30,798 nt of DNA from Holophagales bacterium UBA2201 (GCA_002327305.1 DCUZ01000086.1:1-30798); one strand, 5' to 3'. Counted from the stretch's first letter, positions 23,387 to 30,450 are shown. Made by a program: numbers and translations. Notes: a model not told the origin generated them from the letters alone.

Positions 23387-25630
23387 ATGCGATCATTCCT
23401 GACGGACCTGAACCGGAGGAGCAGCCTCAAATTCAAGTTCTTCGCCGGCGTCATCATCCTGCTGGCCATCATGGGGAGCTTGCTGCTCCTGGCCACCAAC
23501 TGGCGGGCCCGCACCCTCATCTACAACCAGACGCGGGAGCAGGGGGATAGCCTCACCAAGACCATCGCCATGAACTCCAGCTACTATGTCCAGTTCTCGC
23601 TCAAACAGAACCTCCAGGACATGGTGGACACCATCCTCCTCAACCAGCTCATCGTCTACGCCGACTTCCTCGACGCCTACGGCAACGCCATCGCCTCCTC
23701 GGACGCCGCCATGATGCCCACCGCCCTGAACGGCTTCACGCCTCACTTCTATTCGGGCAAACGCGGGCACACCCCCCAGGGGGAGGAGGTCCTCCTCTTC
23801 GTCTACCCGATCCTGGAACCCAACAAGGCCCGGTCCCACGAGGATGTGGACTTCACCCGCATGGAGGCGGCCGCGTGCCTCACCTGCCACGCCAAGGACG
23901 CCTCCCTCAAGCTCTCGGCCTCCGAGATCGCTTCGCTGACCCGGGCGAAGGCCGACCCGAAGGACGCCGCGGCCACCTTCCAGGACGTGGATTTCGCCCT
24001 CGGGTACCTGCGGATCGCCCTCTCCACCCGAGCCTATGTCGCCGCCCGCAACAATCTCCTCCTGTGGGGGGGGATCATCGGCCTCATCACCCTGGGCCTC
24101 TCCCTCTTCCTCATCCAGATCGCCTCCAATCTCACCATCCGCCCCATCGCCCACCTCCAGCAGATCGCCGCCGGGGTGGCCAAGGGGGACCTCACCCAGC
24201 GCCTGAAGACGCGCCGGGAGGACGAACTGGGGAAATTGACCGGGGCGTTCAACCAGATGACGGAGAACCTGGAGAACATGGTCTCCAAGGTCAAGACCGG
24301 CCACCAGCGCCTCACCGGGGCCACCCACGTCATCGCCAAGTCCTCCCAGCAGGTGATGCAGCGGTCGGAGAACCAGCTGGCCTTCACCGACCAGGCCTAC
24401 GGCGCCGTGGAAAACCTCAACACCGGCATCAAGAGGATCAACGAGAACGTGGAGGCCCTCTCCACCTCCTCGGAGGAGACCTCCTCCTCCATCCTGGAGA
24501 TGGTCGCCACCATGGAGGAGGTCTCCAAGCACACCGACTCCCTCTTCCAGTCGGTGGAGGAGACGGCCAACGCCACCACCGAGATGGTCGCCTCCATCAA
24601 CGAGGTGGACCGCAACATGGACCAGCTGGCCAGCTTCGTCTCGGAGACCAGCGCCTCCATGATCGAGATGGACGCCACCATCAACGAGGTGGAGAGGAAC
24701 GCCCAGCAGAGCTACGAGTTCTCCGTCGAGGCCTCCAAGTCGGCCGAGGAGGGGATGAAGTCCGTCCAGGAGACCATCGCCGGAATGAGCCGGATCACCA
24801 AGGCGGTCCAGGAAGTGGAGGGGGTCATCGGGCGCCTCGGCTCCAAATCGGAGGAGATCGGGAAGATCGTCAACGTCATCGACGACATCGCCGAGCAGAC
24901 CAACCTCCTGGCCTTGAACGCCGCCATCCTCGCCGCCCAGGCCGGCGAGCACGGCAAGGGGTTCTCGGTGGTGGCCACCGAGATCCGCAACCTCTCCGAG
25001 CGGACCGCCTCCTCCACCAAGGAGATCTCCAACCTCATCCGGAGCGTCCAGGGGGAGGTGCGCGACGCCATCGACCGCACCAAGGACGGCGTCAAGGAGG
25101 CCCAGAGCGGCTCGACCGTGGCCAACCAGGCCGGCCGCATCCTGGAACAGATCCTCGACAGCTCCCTCTCCGTCTCCAACATGGTCAAGGAGATCGCCAA
25201 GGCCACTCGGGAGCAGGCCAAATCCAGCCAGGACGTCACCAAGAGCGTCGAGCGGGTGCGCGAGATGGCCAAGCAGGTCTCCAAGGCCACCAGCGAGCAG
25301 GCCGCCGGCAGCCAGCACATCATGGGCGCCACCGAGAACATGCGCGAGGGGACCCGCTACGTCCAGCAGGCCACCCAGGAGCAGAGGAGCGGCTCCATGA
25401 TGATCTCCAAGTCCACCGAGCAGATGATGGAGATGATCCACGGCATCCTCGAGATCACCTCCCGCCAGACCGAGATGGCCGAGCAGATCATGCAGTTCAT
25501 GCGGGACATGAAGATGCTCAACACCGAGACCCGGACCTCCATCGACGACCTCCGCCAGGTGAACGACCAGTTGCTCCAGCAGAGCCGCGCGCTGGAGGAG
25601 GAGATCCAGAAGTTCAAGATCCGGGCGTGA
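23387..25630 (+). CDS. Methyl-accepting chemotaxis protein with a periplasmic c-type heme site
   Basis: Encodes 747 residues. Membrane helices at ~19-38 and ~224-246 flank a ~185-residue periplasmic sensor. In that sensor Cys164-Leu-Thr-Cys-His168 (AAACLTCHAKDAS) is a covalent heme c attachment motif, as in c-type cytochrome chemoreceptors of Geobacter. HAMP spans ~247-300, followed by a long helical signalling domain. The tip (IAEQTNLLALNAAILAAQAG, ~501-520) has Leu515 and Gln518 where classical MCPs have Glu and Arg, so it may couple to a non-flagellar chemosensory system. It probably senses redox state, oxygen, NO or CO, with CheW (next gene, TGATG overlap) as adaptor. AGGAGAG precedes ATG 23387. 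Confidence 0.92.
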   Translation: MRSFLTDLNRRSSLKFKFFAGVIILLAIMGSLLLLATNWRARTLIYNQTREQGDSLTKTIAMNSSYYVQFSLKQNLQDMVDTILLNQLIVYADFLDAYGNAIASSDAAMMPTALNGFTPHFYSGKRGHTPQGEEVLLFVYPILEPNKARSHEDVDFTRMEAAACLTCHAKDASLKLSASEIASLTRAKADPKDAAATFQDVDFALGYLRIALSTRAYVAARNNLLLWGGIIGLITLGLSLFLIQIASNLTIRPIAHLQQIAAGVAKGDLTQRLKTRREDELGKLTGAFNQMTENLENMVSKVKTGHQRLTGATHVIAKSSQQVMQRSENQLAFTDQAYGAVENLNTGIKRINENVEALSTSSEETSSSILEMVATMEEVSKHTDSLFQSVEETANATTEMVASINEVDRNMDQLASFVSETSASMIEMDATINEVERNAQQSYEFSVEASKSAEEGMKSVQETIAGMSRITKAVQEVEGVIGRLGSKSEEIGKIVNVIDDIAEQTNLLALNAAILAAQAGEHGKGFSVVATEIRNLSERTASSTKEISNLIRSVQGEVRDAIDRTKDGVKEAQSGSTVANQAGRILEQILDSSLSVSNMVKEIAKATREQAKSSQDVTKSVERVREMAKQVSKATSEQAAGSQHIMGATENMREGTRYVQQATQEQRSGSMMISKSTEQMMEMIHGILEITSRQTEMAEQIMQFMRDMKMLNTETRTSIDDLRQVNDQLLQQSRALEEEIQKFKIRA

Positions 25631-26106
25631 TGAAAACCCATCACCTGATCATCTTCCAGATCGGGACCGATCATTTCGTCCTGGAGATCGACCGCATGGT
25701 CCAGATCCTGCGGTACGCCAAGCCGAGGGCCATCCCCAACGCCCCCGATTTCGTCGAGGGGATCATCATCTGGGAGAACCTGGTCATCCCGGTCGTCAAC
25801 CTCCAGGCCCGCCTCTACCCCGGCACGGCCGAATCCTATCCCAAGCCGAAAGTTTTCATCATCCGCCTCGACGCCCTCAACATCGGCTTCAAGGTGGGGA
25901 ACGTGTTCAAACTGATCGCGGTGGAGGATTCCCAGGTCCTTCCCCCGCCGCCCGCCCTCGCCGGCATGGTGGTGGATTACATCAAGGGGGTGGTCCAGTA
26001 CGAGGGGAGCGTCTACCTCTACCTGGACCTGGAAAAGACGCTCACCGGCAAGGAGAAGCGGGCCCTCCAGAAGGTCCGCCTCCCGGAAGGAGGGGACCAA
26101 CCGTGA
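25630..26106 (+). CDS. cheW: CheW-like chemotaxis adaptor
   Basis: Encodes 158 residues with the CheW pattern: LIIFQIGTDHFVLEIDRMVQ, then PNAPDFVEGIIIWENLVIPV (~39-58), VFIIRLDALNIGFKVGNV and VVDYIKGVVQYEGSVYLYLD. CheW couples receptors to the CheA kinase at the membrane-proximal array. The ATG overlaps the receptor stop (TGATG), and the stop overlaps the next gene's GTG, so receptor, CheW and parvulin lipoprotein are co-translated. No CheA, CheY or methylation enzyme is in the window, so the pair must work with a system encoded elsewhere. Confidence 0.88.
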   Translation: MKTHHLIIFQIGTDHFVLEIDRMVQILRYAKPRAIPNAPDFVEGIIIWENLVIPVVNLQARLYPGTAESYPKPKVFIIRLDALNIGFKVGNVFKLIAVEDSQVLPPPPALAGMVVDYIKGVVQYEGSVYLYLDLEKTLTGKEKRALQKVRLPEGGDQP

Positions 26107-27161
26107 AGCGAGCCCTGATCGTGGCCCTGGCCCTGGCCGCCGTCGGATGCGGCCCCAGGCCCCCGGAGCGCGTCAAGGACCCCACCCGCAAGGCCGTGGT
26201 GTCGGGGGTCCTGATCGGCTACAAGAGCGACCGGCCCAACTGCACGGCCGCCACCCGGTCCAAGGAGGAGGCCCTGGCCCTGGCCGAGAAACTCCGGACG
26301 GACCTCGTGGCGGGAACGATCACCTTCGAGGAGGCGCTGGCCCACTCCGACGACCCCGTCACCCGCGGGCGAGGCGGTCTGATGGACCGCTACCGGTTCG
26401 GCCAGCTCCCCCTGAAAATAGAAGCGGTCGTCTTCGCCCTACAACCCGGCGGGATCAGCGAGCCGTACGACGCCGGGAACGGCTATTCCCTCTTCCGGGT
26501 CGACGCGGAAGACCCCCGGGGCCTCAACCACATCCTGGTCTCCTACAAGGGGGCCCGCCATGCCCCCCTGGCCGTGACCCGGACCAAGGATCAGGCCCGC
26601 GAGACGGCGGAGCAGGCCCTGGCGGACCTGGAAGCGGGAGTCCCCTTCGACGAGGCGGCGAGGAAGTACAGCAACGGCATGGAGGCCAAGCGGGGCGGCT
26701 ATCTGGGACCGGCCCTGATCCGGGCCCTTCTGCCCGAGCACCAGCAGGCCGTGGACGCGCTGCAGGCGGGCGGGCGGACCGAAGTGCTCGAGTCCCCCGT
26801 CGGCTTTCACATCTACCAGGCCGTGGATCCCTGGCCCGACACCGTGGGCCTCCGGCACGTCATGGTGGCCTACCAGGGGGCCCTCCTCGCCCCGTTCTCC
26901 ATCACCCGCAGCAAGGAGGAGGCCCGCCGCCGCGCCGGGGAGGCCCGGCAGAAACTGCTGGATGGGACCGACTTCGCCGTCGTGGCCAAGGCCTTTTCGG
27001 ATGACGCCTCCACCGCGTCGAAGGGCGGCGACCTGGGCCCGGTGCCCCTCAACGAACTGCCGGCGGAGCTGGAATGGACGGCCTTCCATCTTTCCCCCGG
27101 CCAGGTCTCGGAAGTCGTGGAATCCCCCGGCGGGTTCCATGTGATGGTGCGGACCCGATAG
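26103..27161 (+). CDS. Lipoprotein with three parvulin-like (rotamase) domains
   Basis: Encodes 352 residues from GTG 26103, which overlaps the CheW stop. A lipobox LAAVGC puts the acylated cysteine at 16. Three similar ~105-residue units follow, each with the parvulin-type pattern 'V...LI.YKG ... A...RSKEEA...AE.....L..G..FE..A...S.D....RGG.LG ... L......A...L..G..SE..ES..GFH...'. They occur roughly at 31-136, 140-243 and 247-352. Parvulins isomerise prolyl bonds and assist folding of exported proteins; here the location would be an envelope membrane facing the periplasm. Fusion of three rotamase units in one lipoprotein, co-translated with CheW, is unusual. The first unit is the most divergent and may be non-catalytic. 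Confidence 0.8.
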   Translation: MKRALIVALALAAVGCGPRPPERVKDPTRKAVVSGVLIGYKSDRPNCTAATRSKEEALALAEKLRTDLVAGTITFEEALAHSDDPVTRGRGGLMDRYRFGQLPLKIEAVVFALQPGGISEPYDAGNGYSLFRVDAEDPRGLNHILVSYKGARHAPLAVTRTKDQARETAEQALADLEAGVPFDEAARKYSNGMEAKRGGYLGPALIRALLPEHQQAVDALQAGGRTEVLESPVGFHIYQAVDPWPDTVGLRHVMVAYQGALLAPFSITRSKEEARRRAGEARQKLLDGTDFAVVAKAFSDDASTASKGGDLGPVPLNELPAELEWTAFHLSPGQVSEVVESPGGFHVMVRTR

Positions 27162-27180
27162 CCGCGAACAGGAGGACGCC

Positions 27181-27330
27181 ATGGAAGAACGGGACATCGA
27201 ATTCGTCGTCTGCAAGCAGTGCGACACCCCCTGCTACCAGTTCGACCTGCACCGGGGAAAGATCGTCAGCGCGTTCTGTTCCGTCTGCGGCAACGACGAG
27301 GCGGACGAGTTCGAGATCCCGGGGGAGTAG
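27181..27330 (+). CDS. Small Zn-ribbon protein
   Basis: A 49-residue ORF starting ATG 27181 behind AGGAGG (27170-27175), 19 bp after the parvulin gene. It encodes CKQCDTPC near residue 11 and FCSVCGNDEADEFEIPGE at the end, giving two CxxC pairs that could form a zinc ribbon. It is likely cytoplasmic and co-transcribed with the chemoreceptor/CheW/parvulin genes. The function is not known; similar tiny ribbons often mediate protein or nucleic-acid contacts. A strong ribosome site and codon usage like its neighbours support it as a real gene. Confidence 0.75.
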   Translation: MEERDIEFVVCKQCDTPCYQFDLHRGKIVSAFCSVCGNDEADEFEIPGE

Positions 27331-27425
27331 CCCCGCGGGCCGACGAGGGGCGGCACCGGCCCACGGCCGCAACATCGCACGGGACCGGATGGAGGGGCCG
27401 GGATCGGATGGGCGTCGGCCATTTC

Positions 27426-27454
27426 TTGCGTTAAGCGTCGAGAACGGATATACT
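27426..27454 (+). promoter_or_regulatory. Sigma70-like promoter of the small two-gene cassette
   Basis: TTGCGT (27426-27431), 17-bp spacer, TATACT (27449-27454), only 11 nt upstream of ATG 27466. The transcript would have a leader of a few nucleotides and no ribosome binding site. Confidence 0.6.
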
Positions 27455-27465
27455 GGGACCATCTC

Positions 27466-27669
27466 ATGATCACCGCGCCGGAAGTCCTGGAAAGGTTCGA
27501 GAACGATTTCATCCGCGCCAACGGTCTCTCCCTTGAGGGATCGTACCGGATGCTGGAGTGGATGCGGAAGGAAGCCCTTTACTGGGGCGTTTTCATCCGC
27601 CGGGATCCCCTGGAGGGCGTGGAAACCGCCATCCGCATCGCCAGGATTCTGAACGCATGTTCGAACTGA
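27466..27669 (+). CDS. Small protein paired with a nucleotidyltransferase (possible antitoxin-like partner)
   Basis: Encodes 67 residues (MITAPEVLERFENDFIRANG at the start). It is helical-looking with no motif I recognise. It is preceded closely by a promoter and overlaps the start of the nucleotidyltransferase fragment by 13 bp, the layout of many toxin-antitoxin or AbiE/MNT-type pairs. The antitoxin reading rests on this arrangement only. Confidence 0.6.
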   Translation: MITAPEVLERFENDFIRANGLSLEGSYRMLEWMRKEALYWGVFIRRDPLEGVETAIRIARILNACSN

Positions 27670-27836
27670 TCCTTGCGAGCGCCGCCCGATGTCTGGCCGC
27701 CCGCGCGATTCCCTGCAGGGTCATTGGCGGCCAGGCCGTCCTGGTCTACGGCGAACCCCGTCTGACCCGGGACATTGACATTACGCTCGGCGTTTCGACC
27801 GAGCGGCTGGACTGGATCCTGAAGGGGAAACGCTGA
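27657..27836 (+). pseudogene. Truncated nucleotidyltransferase (AbiEii/MNT-like), N-terminal fragment
   Basis: Encodes 59 residues: CRVIGGQAVLVYGEPRLTRD is followed by IDITLGVSTERLDWIL and a stop. IGGxA(x)xx(Y/H)G...R.T.DID is the nucleotidyltransferase active-site pattern, with the metal-binding Asp pair in DID. Complete proteins of this kind are usually ~180-300 residues, so the substrate-binding part is missing. The reading frame ends directly against the convergent permease gene. It could be a decayed toxin, or a minimal nucleotidyltransferase, but the second is less likely at this length. Confidence 0.7.
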
Positions 27837-27838
27837 AC

Positions 27839-28189
27839 CTACTTCTTGAAAATGAGATAGAGACCCATCACGACGATGAAGACGCCGAAGATTTTCTGGA
27901 ACTGCGCCTGCGAGACCATCGCGTTGAGCCGGGCCCCGGCGAAGGCCCCCACGACCCCGCCGGCGCCGAGGTAGACCCCCCAGTCGTACACCACGTTGTT
28001 CAGTTTGTTGTGGAAGAAGAGGGAGGCGACGGAGATGATGAGGATGGCCAAAAAGGAGGTGCCCACCGCCTGGGTGTGGCTCTTCCCCAGAAAGATCATC
28101 AGGGGGACCATGACGATCCCCCCGCCCACGCCCGCGAAGGCGGCCAGGACGCCCACGACGATACCGCAAATAATCAGAAGGGCCGGCAT
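27839..28189 (-). CDS. Half-size TauE/SafE (DUF81) membrane permease
   Basis: Encodes 116 residues with four hydrophobic segments. The N-terminal GVLAAFAGVGGGIVMVPLMI and HTQAVGTSFLAILIISVAS are the TauE/SafE signature found in each half of full-length (~250-residue) sulfite/sulfonate-exporter-like permeases. Only one half is present, so it would have to dimerise. No frameshift is evident: the protein ends cleanly with a lysine-capped helix (GLYLIFKK). Substrate is unknown. A -10-like TGGTAAAAT lies 6 nt before the ATG, so its mRNA is probably leaderless. The gene converges with the truncated nucleotidyltransferase 2 bp away. Confidence 0.82.
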   Translation of the reverse strand: MPALLIICGIVVGVLAAFAGVGGGIVMVPLMIFLGKSHTQAVGTSFLAILIISVASLFFHNKLNNVVYDWGVYLGAGGVVGAFAGARLNAMVSQAQFQKIFGVFIVVMGLYLIFKK

Positions 28190-28195
28190 GGGACC

Positions 28196-28204
28196 ATTTT
28201 ACCA
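28196..28204 (-). promoter_or_regulatory. Extended -10 box of the TauE/SafE gene
   Basis: On the minus strand TGGTAAAAT ends 6 nt before ATG 28189. That spacing places the transcription start at the ATG itself. No -35 is evident, which the TGn extension could compensate. Confidence 0.5.
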
Positions 28205-28314
28205 CCGGCAGGCGGCGCTGCGCCCGCGGGAAAGCATAAACCGGGAAGACGGGAAGGCAGCCCCGCCCGATTGTTCTTCGTTTCCGTTCCGGCCCCCAGG
28301 CACTTCACCCTTGT

Positions 28315-28341
28315 GTCATTCCGGACTTGATCCGGAATCTC
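28315..28341. repeat. REP-like palindromic element, copy D
   Basis: GTC, ATTCCGGA (28318-28325), loop CTTGA, TCCGGAAT (28331-28338), CTC. It resembles the widespread 'GTCATTCC...GGAATC' class of bacterial palindromic repeats. The 276-bp spacer 28190-28465 otherwise holds a 9-bp GC hairpin and a heptamer array. Confidence 0.7.
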
Positions 28342-28354
28342 TATGCAAGCAACG

Positions 28355-28376
28355 GCGCGCGGCCGGAGCCGCGCGC
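28355..28376. other. Perfect 9-bp GC-rich hairpin
   Basis: GCGCGCGGC (28355-28363), loop CGGA, GCCGCGCGC (28368-28376). It could end transcripts of the minus-strand secreted-protein genes, but there is no U-run on that strand. Confidence 0.5.
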
Positions 28377-28378
28377 TT

Positions 28379-28469
28379 TCTTCCGTCTTCTATCTTCCGG
28401 CTTCCGGCTTCTATCTTCCGCCTTCTATCTTCCGCCTTCTATCTTCCGCCTTCCGCCTTCCGCCTTCAG
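28379..28469. repeat. Heptamer tandem repeat array 4 (13 units)
   Basis: Thirteen uninterrupted 7-bp units follow the pattern [T/C/G]CTTC[C/T][G/A], mostly TCTTCCG, CCTTCTA and CCTTCCG. The array runs up to and over the stop codon of the 28466 gene. The higher-order alternation of TCTTCCG and CCTTCTA between 28414 and 28448 suggests growth by 14-bp steps. Confidence 0.85.
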
Positions 28470-28891
28470 ATGACCTGCACGGCCCGGATCACCGGCCCCA
28501 GGGGGAGCGAAAGGCGCACGCGGGCGTCGGGGGCGTCCACGCTGATCGAGAGGCGCCCGCCGATCTTGGAGATCTCCACATGCTCCTCCGGACTCTGCAC
28601 CTTGACCAGGCACCCGTCGGGACCGTCCTTCAGCGCTGCGAGGGCCTTGACGATCCCTTCCCGCTGGTTCAAAAACTCCTGGAAATCCGGGTCCTGCTTC
28701 GCCTCCTCGGGAACGAAACAGCACGCCAGGGGGAGGAGGTCCATCGGGAGGGGGAGGGTGATGTGGATGGCGTCCTCCCCCGTCGTCTGCACGTCCACCC
28801 AGCCGAAATCCGAGACGAAGGCGGCGAGGCAGAACCCCGCCGCCAGGGCCAGGCCGAGGACCGTTCCGGTGACGAAGCCCCGCCTCTTCAT
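28466..28891 (-). CDS. Secreted or anchored protein of unknown family, paralogue of the upstream gene
   Basis: Encodes 141 residues with an N-terminal signal or anchor (MKRRGFVTGTVLGLALAAGF). No family is recognised. Residues 31-49 (WVDVQTTGEDAIHITLPLP) and 95-137 (LVKVQSPEEHVEISKIGG, then RVRLSLPLGPVIRA) repeat patterns found in the 203-residue protein encoded just upstream, so the two are paralogues. The ATG lies 2 bp after that gene's stop, so they form one operon. The alternating hydrophobic pattern suggests beta structure. Its stop codon is embedded in a heptamer repeat array. Confidence 0.72.
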   Translation of the reverse strand: MKRRGFVTGTVLGLALAAGFCLAAFVSDFGWVDVQTTGEDAIHITLPLPMDLLPLACCFVPEEAKQDPDFQEFLNQREGIVKALAALKDGPDGCLVKVQSPEEHVEISKIGGRLSISVDAPDARVRLSLPLGPVIRAVQVI

Positions 28892-28893
28892 GA

Positions 28894-29505
28894 TCACTCC
28901 ACCCAGATCCGGACGTCGGCTTCGCCCTTCACCGTCACCAGGTCCCCCGCGGGGAGGTCGCCCAGCTTGGTGATGAAGGCCTTGACGTCCAACTGGTTCT
29001 TCTCGTCCACGGAGAAGGCGTCCAGCAGGCCCAGAGGGAGTTTCACATCCACCGTGTTCTTCCCCTCGCCGCGCTCGGCCACGTTGACGAGGAAGAATCC
29101 CCCCTTCTTGTTGACGGTGATGAAGGCGTCGGGGCTGTCCACCTTGACGAACTCCGAATCGGGGAGGGCCTTCACCTGCTTGAGCAGGGCCACCCAGTCC
29201 ACCTCGGAGCGGCCGTGGCGCACCCGCACGACCCCCTCCCGCTTCGGTTCCGCCTCCCCCTTCGCTTCCGCCTCGATCTCCCCCCCGTGCGTCCCGAAGT
29301 CCAGGGTGATCTTCCCCTGCCGGAACTCGGGGGTGTTCACGGCGTCGATGGCCGCCCCGATGAAGTCCAGGGGGAGGCGCACGTCCACCGTGGTCTGGTC
29401 CGACGGGTCGAAGACATGGACGTTGACCCACTTGGTCTTGGGCCCCGCCAATGCCAGGGCCGCCAGCGCTGTGATCGCGATTGTGAGCATCAGATTCCGT
29501 TTCAT
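28894..29505 (-). CDS. Secreted protein of unknown family with internal repeats
   Basis: Encodes 203 residues with a signal peptide (MKRNLMLTIAITALAALALAG). Three imperfect units are visible: WVNVHVFDPSDQTTVDVRLP (26-45), FVKVDSPDAFITVNKKGG followed by NTVDVKLPLGLLDAF (119-164) and LPAGDLVTVKGEADVRIWVE (184-203). The repeated idea is 'VxVxxxxxxVxVxLPLxxL' and 'LxxLVxVxSxxxxVxIxV'. A charged middle segment (EIEAEAKGEAEPKRE, 76-90) separates the units. ATG 29505 follows AGGAGGTG and is preferred over the in-frame start at 29565. I do not recognise the family; a periplasmic or cell-surface beta-rich role is inferred. It may be in an operon with the glycosyltransferase upstream, 106 bp away. Confidence 0.78.
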   Translation of the reverse strand: MKRNLMLTIAITALAALALAGPKTKWVNVHVFDPSDQTTVDVRLPLDFIGAAIDAVNTPEFRQGKITLDFGTHGGEIEAEAKGEAEPKREGVVRVRHGRSEVDWVALLKQVKALPDSEFVKVDSPDAFITVNKKGGFFLVNVAERGEGKNTVDVKLPLGLLDAFSVDEKNQLDVKAFITKLGDLPAGDLVTVKGEADVRIWVE

Positions 29506-29611
29506 GTCGGGCACCTCCTTTGGGTGTTCACCCGATTCAACGCAGGGGCGGGGAAAAGGTTCCATCGGGCTCCGGTCCCGGATATCCCCCGGGACCCGGA
29601 CGGCCCCCCGC

Positions 29612-30355
29612 CTATGGCTGACGGAACAGGGGGGAACGCAGGATGCCCCAGCGGTTGAGCCGGAACTGGATGGAAGTGCGGACGACCCCCAGCCCGTAGA
29701 CCAGGGCAGGCCCGAGGCCGATGCTTGAGGCCCCGGGAAAATACCTGGCCGGGCAAGAGATCTCGCCGACCGAGAATCCGAAGTACAGCGCCTGCGCCAG
29801 CATCTGGTTGTCGAAAAGGAATCCGTTGCTGTTCCGCTCCAGCGGAAGGGACTCCAGCACCCGCCGGGAGAAGGCGCGGTAACCGGTATGGTATTCCGAA
29901 AGCTTTCGGCCCAGCATGAGGTTCTGGAACAGGGTCAGGACCCGGTTTGCAACATACTTGTACGGGGGCATTCCCCCCCGCAACGCACCCTCGGCAAGGA
30001 CGCGCGATCCGAGCACGACGTCGAATTGGCCGTTCGCCACGAGCGAGGCCATGGCCACCAGCAATTTGGGCGTGTATTGGTAATCCGGGTGGAGCATGAT
30101 GACCGCATCAGCCCCCCGCGAGAGGGCCTCGCGGTAGCAGGTTTTCTGGTTGGCCCCGTATCCGGCGTTGCTGCGATGGATCAGGGTGTGGATCCCGAGT
30201 GCGCGGGAGAGCGACGCCGTGCCATCGCGGCTGGCGTCATCCACCAGGATGAGATCATCCACGTAATCCCGGGGGATCTCCTCCACCGTTTGTTTCAGCG
30301 TGTGCTCCGCGTTGTACGCGGGCATCACCACGGCGATCCGCTTGCCGTGGATCAT
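29612..30355 (-). CDS. Family 2 glycosyltransferase (dolichyl/polyprenyl-phosphate sugar synthase-like)
   Basis: Encodes 247 residues. GT-A fold motifs are visible: IAVVMPAYNAEHTLKQTVEE (7-26), LILVDDASRDGTA with the first aspartates, a later Asp in VIMLHPDYQYTP, and YHTGYRAFSRRVLESLP. This is the DPM1/polyprenyl-phosphate glycosyltransferase pattern, which transfers a nucleotide-sugar residue to a lipid carrier for envelope glycan or glycoprotein assembly. The frame stays open to 30691 but has no start until ATG 30355 that gives family-like sequence. That ATG overlaps the stop of a 27-codon leader ORF. The divergent membrane protein at the right edge may be a GT-C enzyme using the lipid-linked sugar. 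Confidence 0.88.
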   Translation of the reverse strand: MIHGKRIAVVMPAYNAEHTLKQTVEEIPRDYVDDLILVDDASRDGTASLSRALGIHTLIHRSNAGYGANQKTCYREALSRGADAVIMLHPDYQYTPKLLVAMASLVANGQFDVVLGSRVLAEGALRGGMPPYKYVANRVLTLFQNLMLGRKLSEYHTGYRAFSRRVLESLPLERNSNGFLFDNQMLAQALYFGFSVGEISCPARYFPGASSIGLGPALVYGLGVVRTSIQFRLNRWGILRSPLFRQP

Positions 30356-30435
30356 CGGATGCCGGAAGAATTGGCAGGGCAGCGGACGAGCGCCGCAATG
30401 ACCCCGGGCGAGGGGACGGGACAGACAGGCGCCAT
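30352..30435 (-). CDS. Possible 27-residue leader ORF coupled to the glycosyltransferase
   Basis: ATG 30435 begins an ORF reading MAPVCPVPSPGVIAALVRCP and ending at TGA 30352-30354, which overlaps the glycosyltransferase ATG (ATGA). The -10-like TGATAAAAT ends 6 nt before this ATG, so the mRNA would start at the leader ORF. The glycosyltransferase itself has no clear ribosome site, consistent with translation by coupling. The peptide may have no function of its own. Confidence 0.4.
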   Translation of the reverse strand: MAPVCPVPSPGVIAALVRCPANSSGIR

Positions 30436-30441
30436 GAGGGT

Positions 30442-30450
30442 ATTTTATCA
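30442..30450 (-). promoter_or_regulatory. Extended -10 box of the glycosyltransferase transcript
   Basis: TGATAAAAT on the minus strand; the hexamer TAAAAT is 30442-30447. A divergent identical nonamer lies at 30525-30533. Confidence 0.5.

Noticed and set aside
27331..27362. GGGCCG/CGGCCC inverted repeat after the Zn-ribbon gene as a terminator.
   Set aside because: The stem is only 6 bp with a 14-nt loop and no U-run follows.
28379..28469. Possible CRISPR-like repeats.
   Set aside because: Units are 7 bp and contiguous with no spacers, and no cas genes are nearby.
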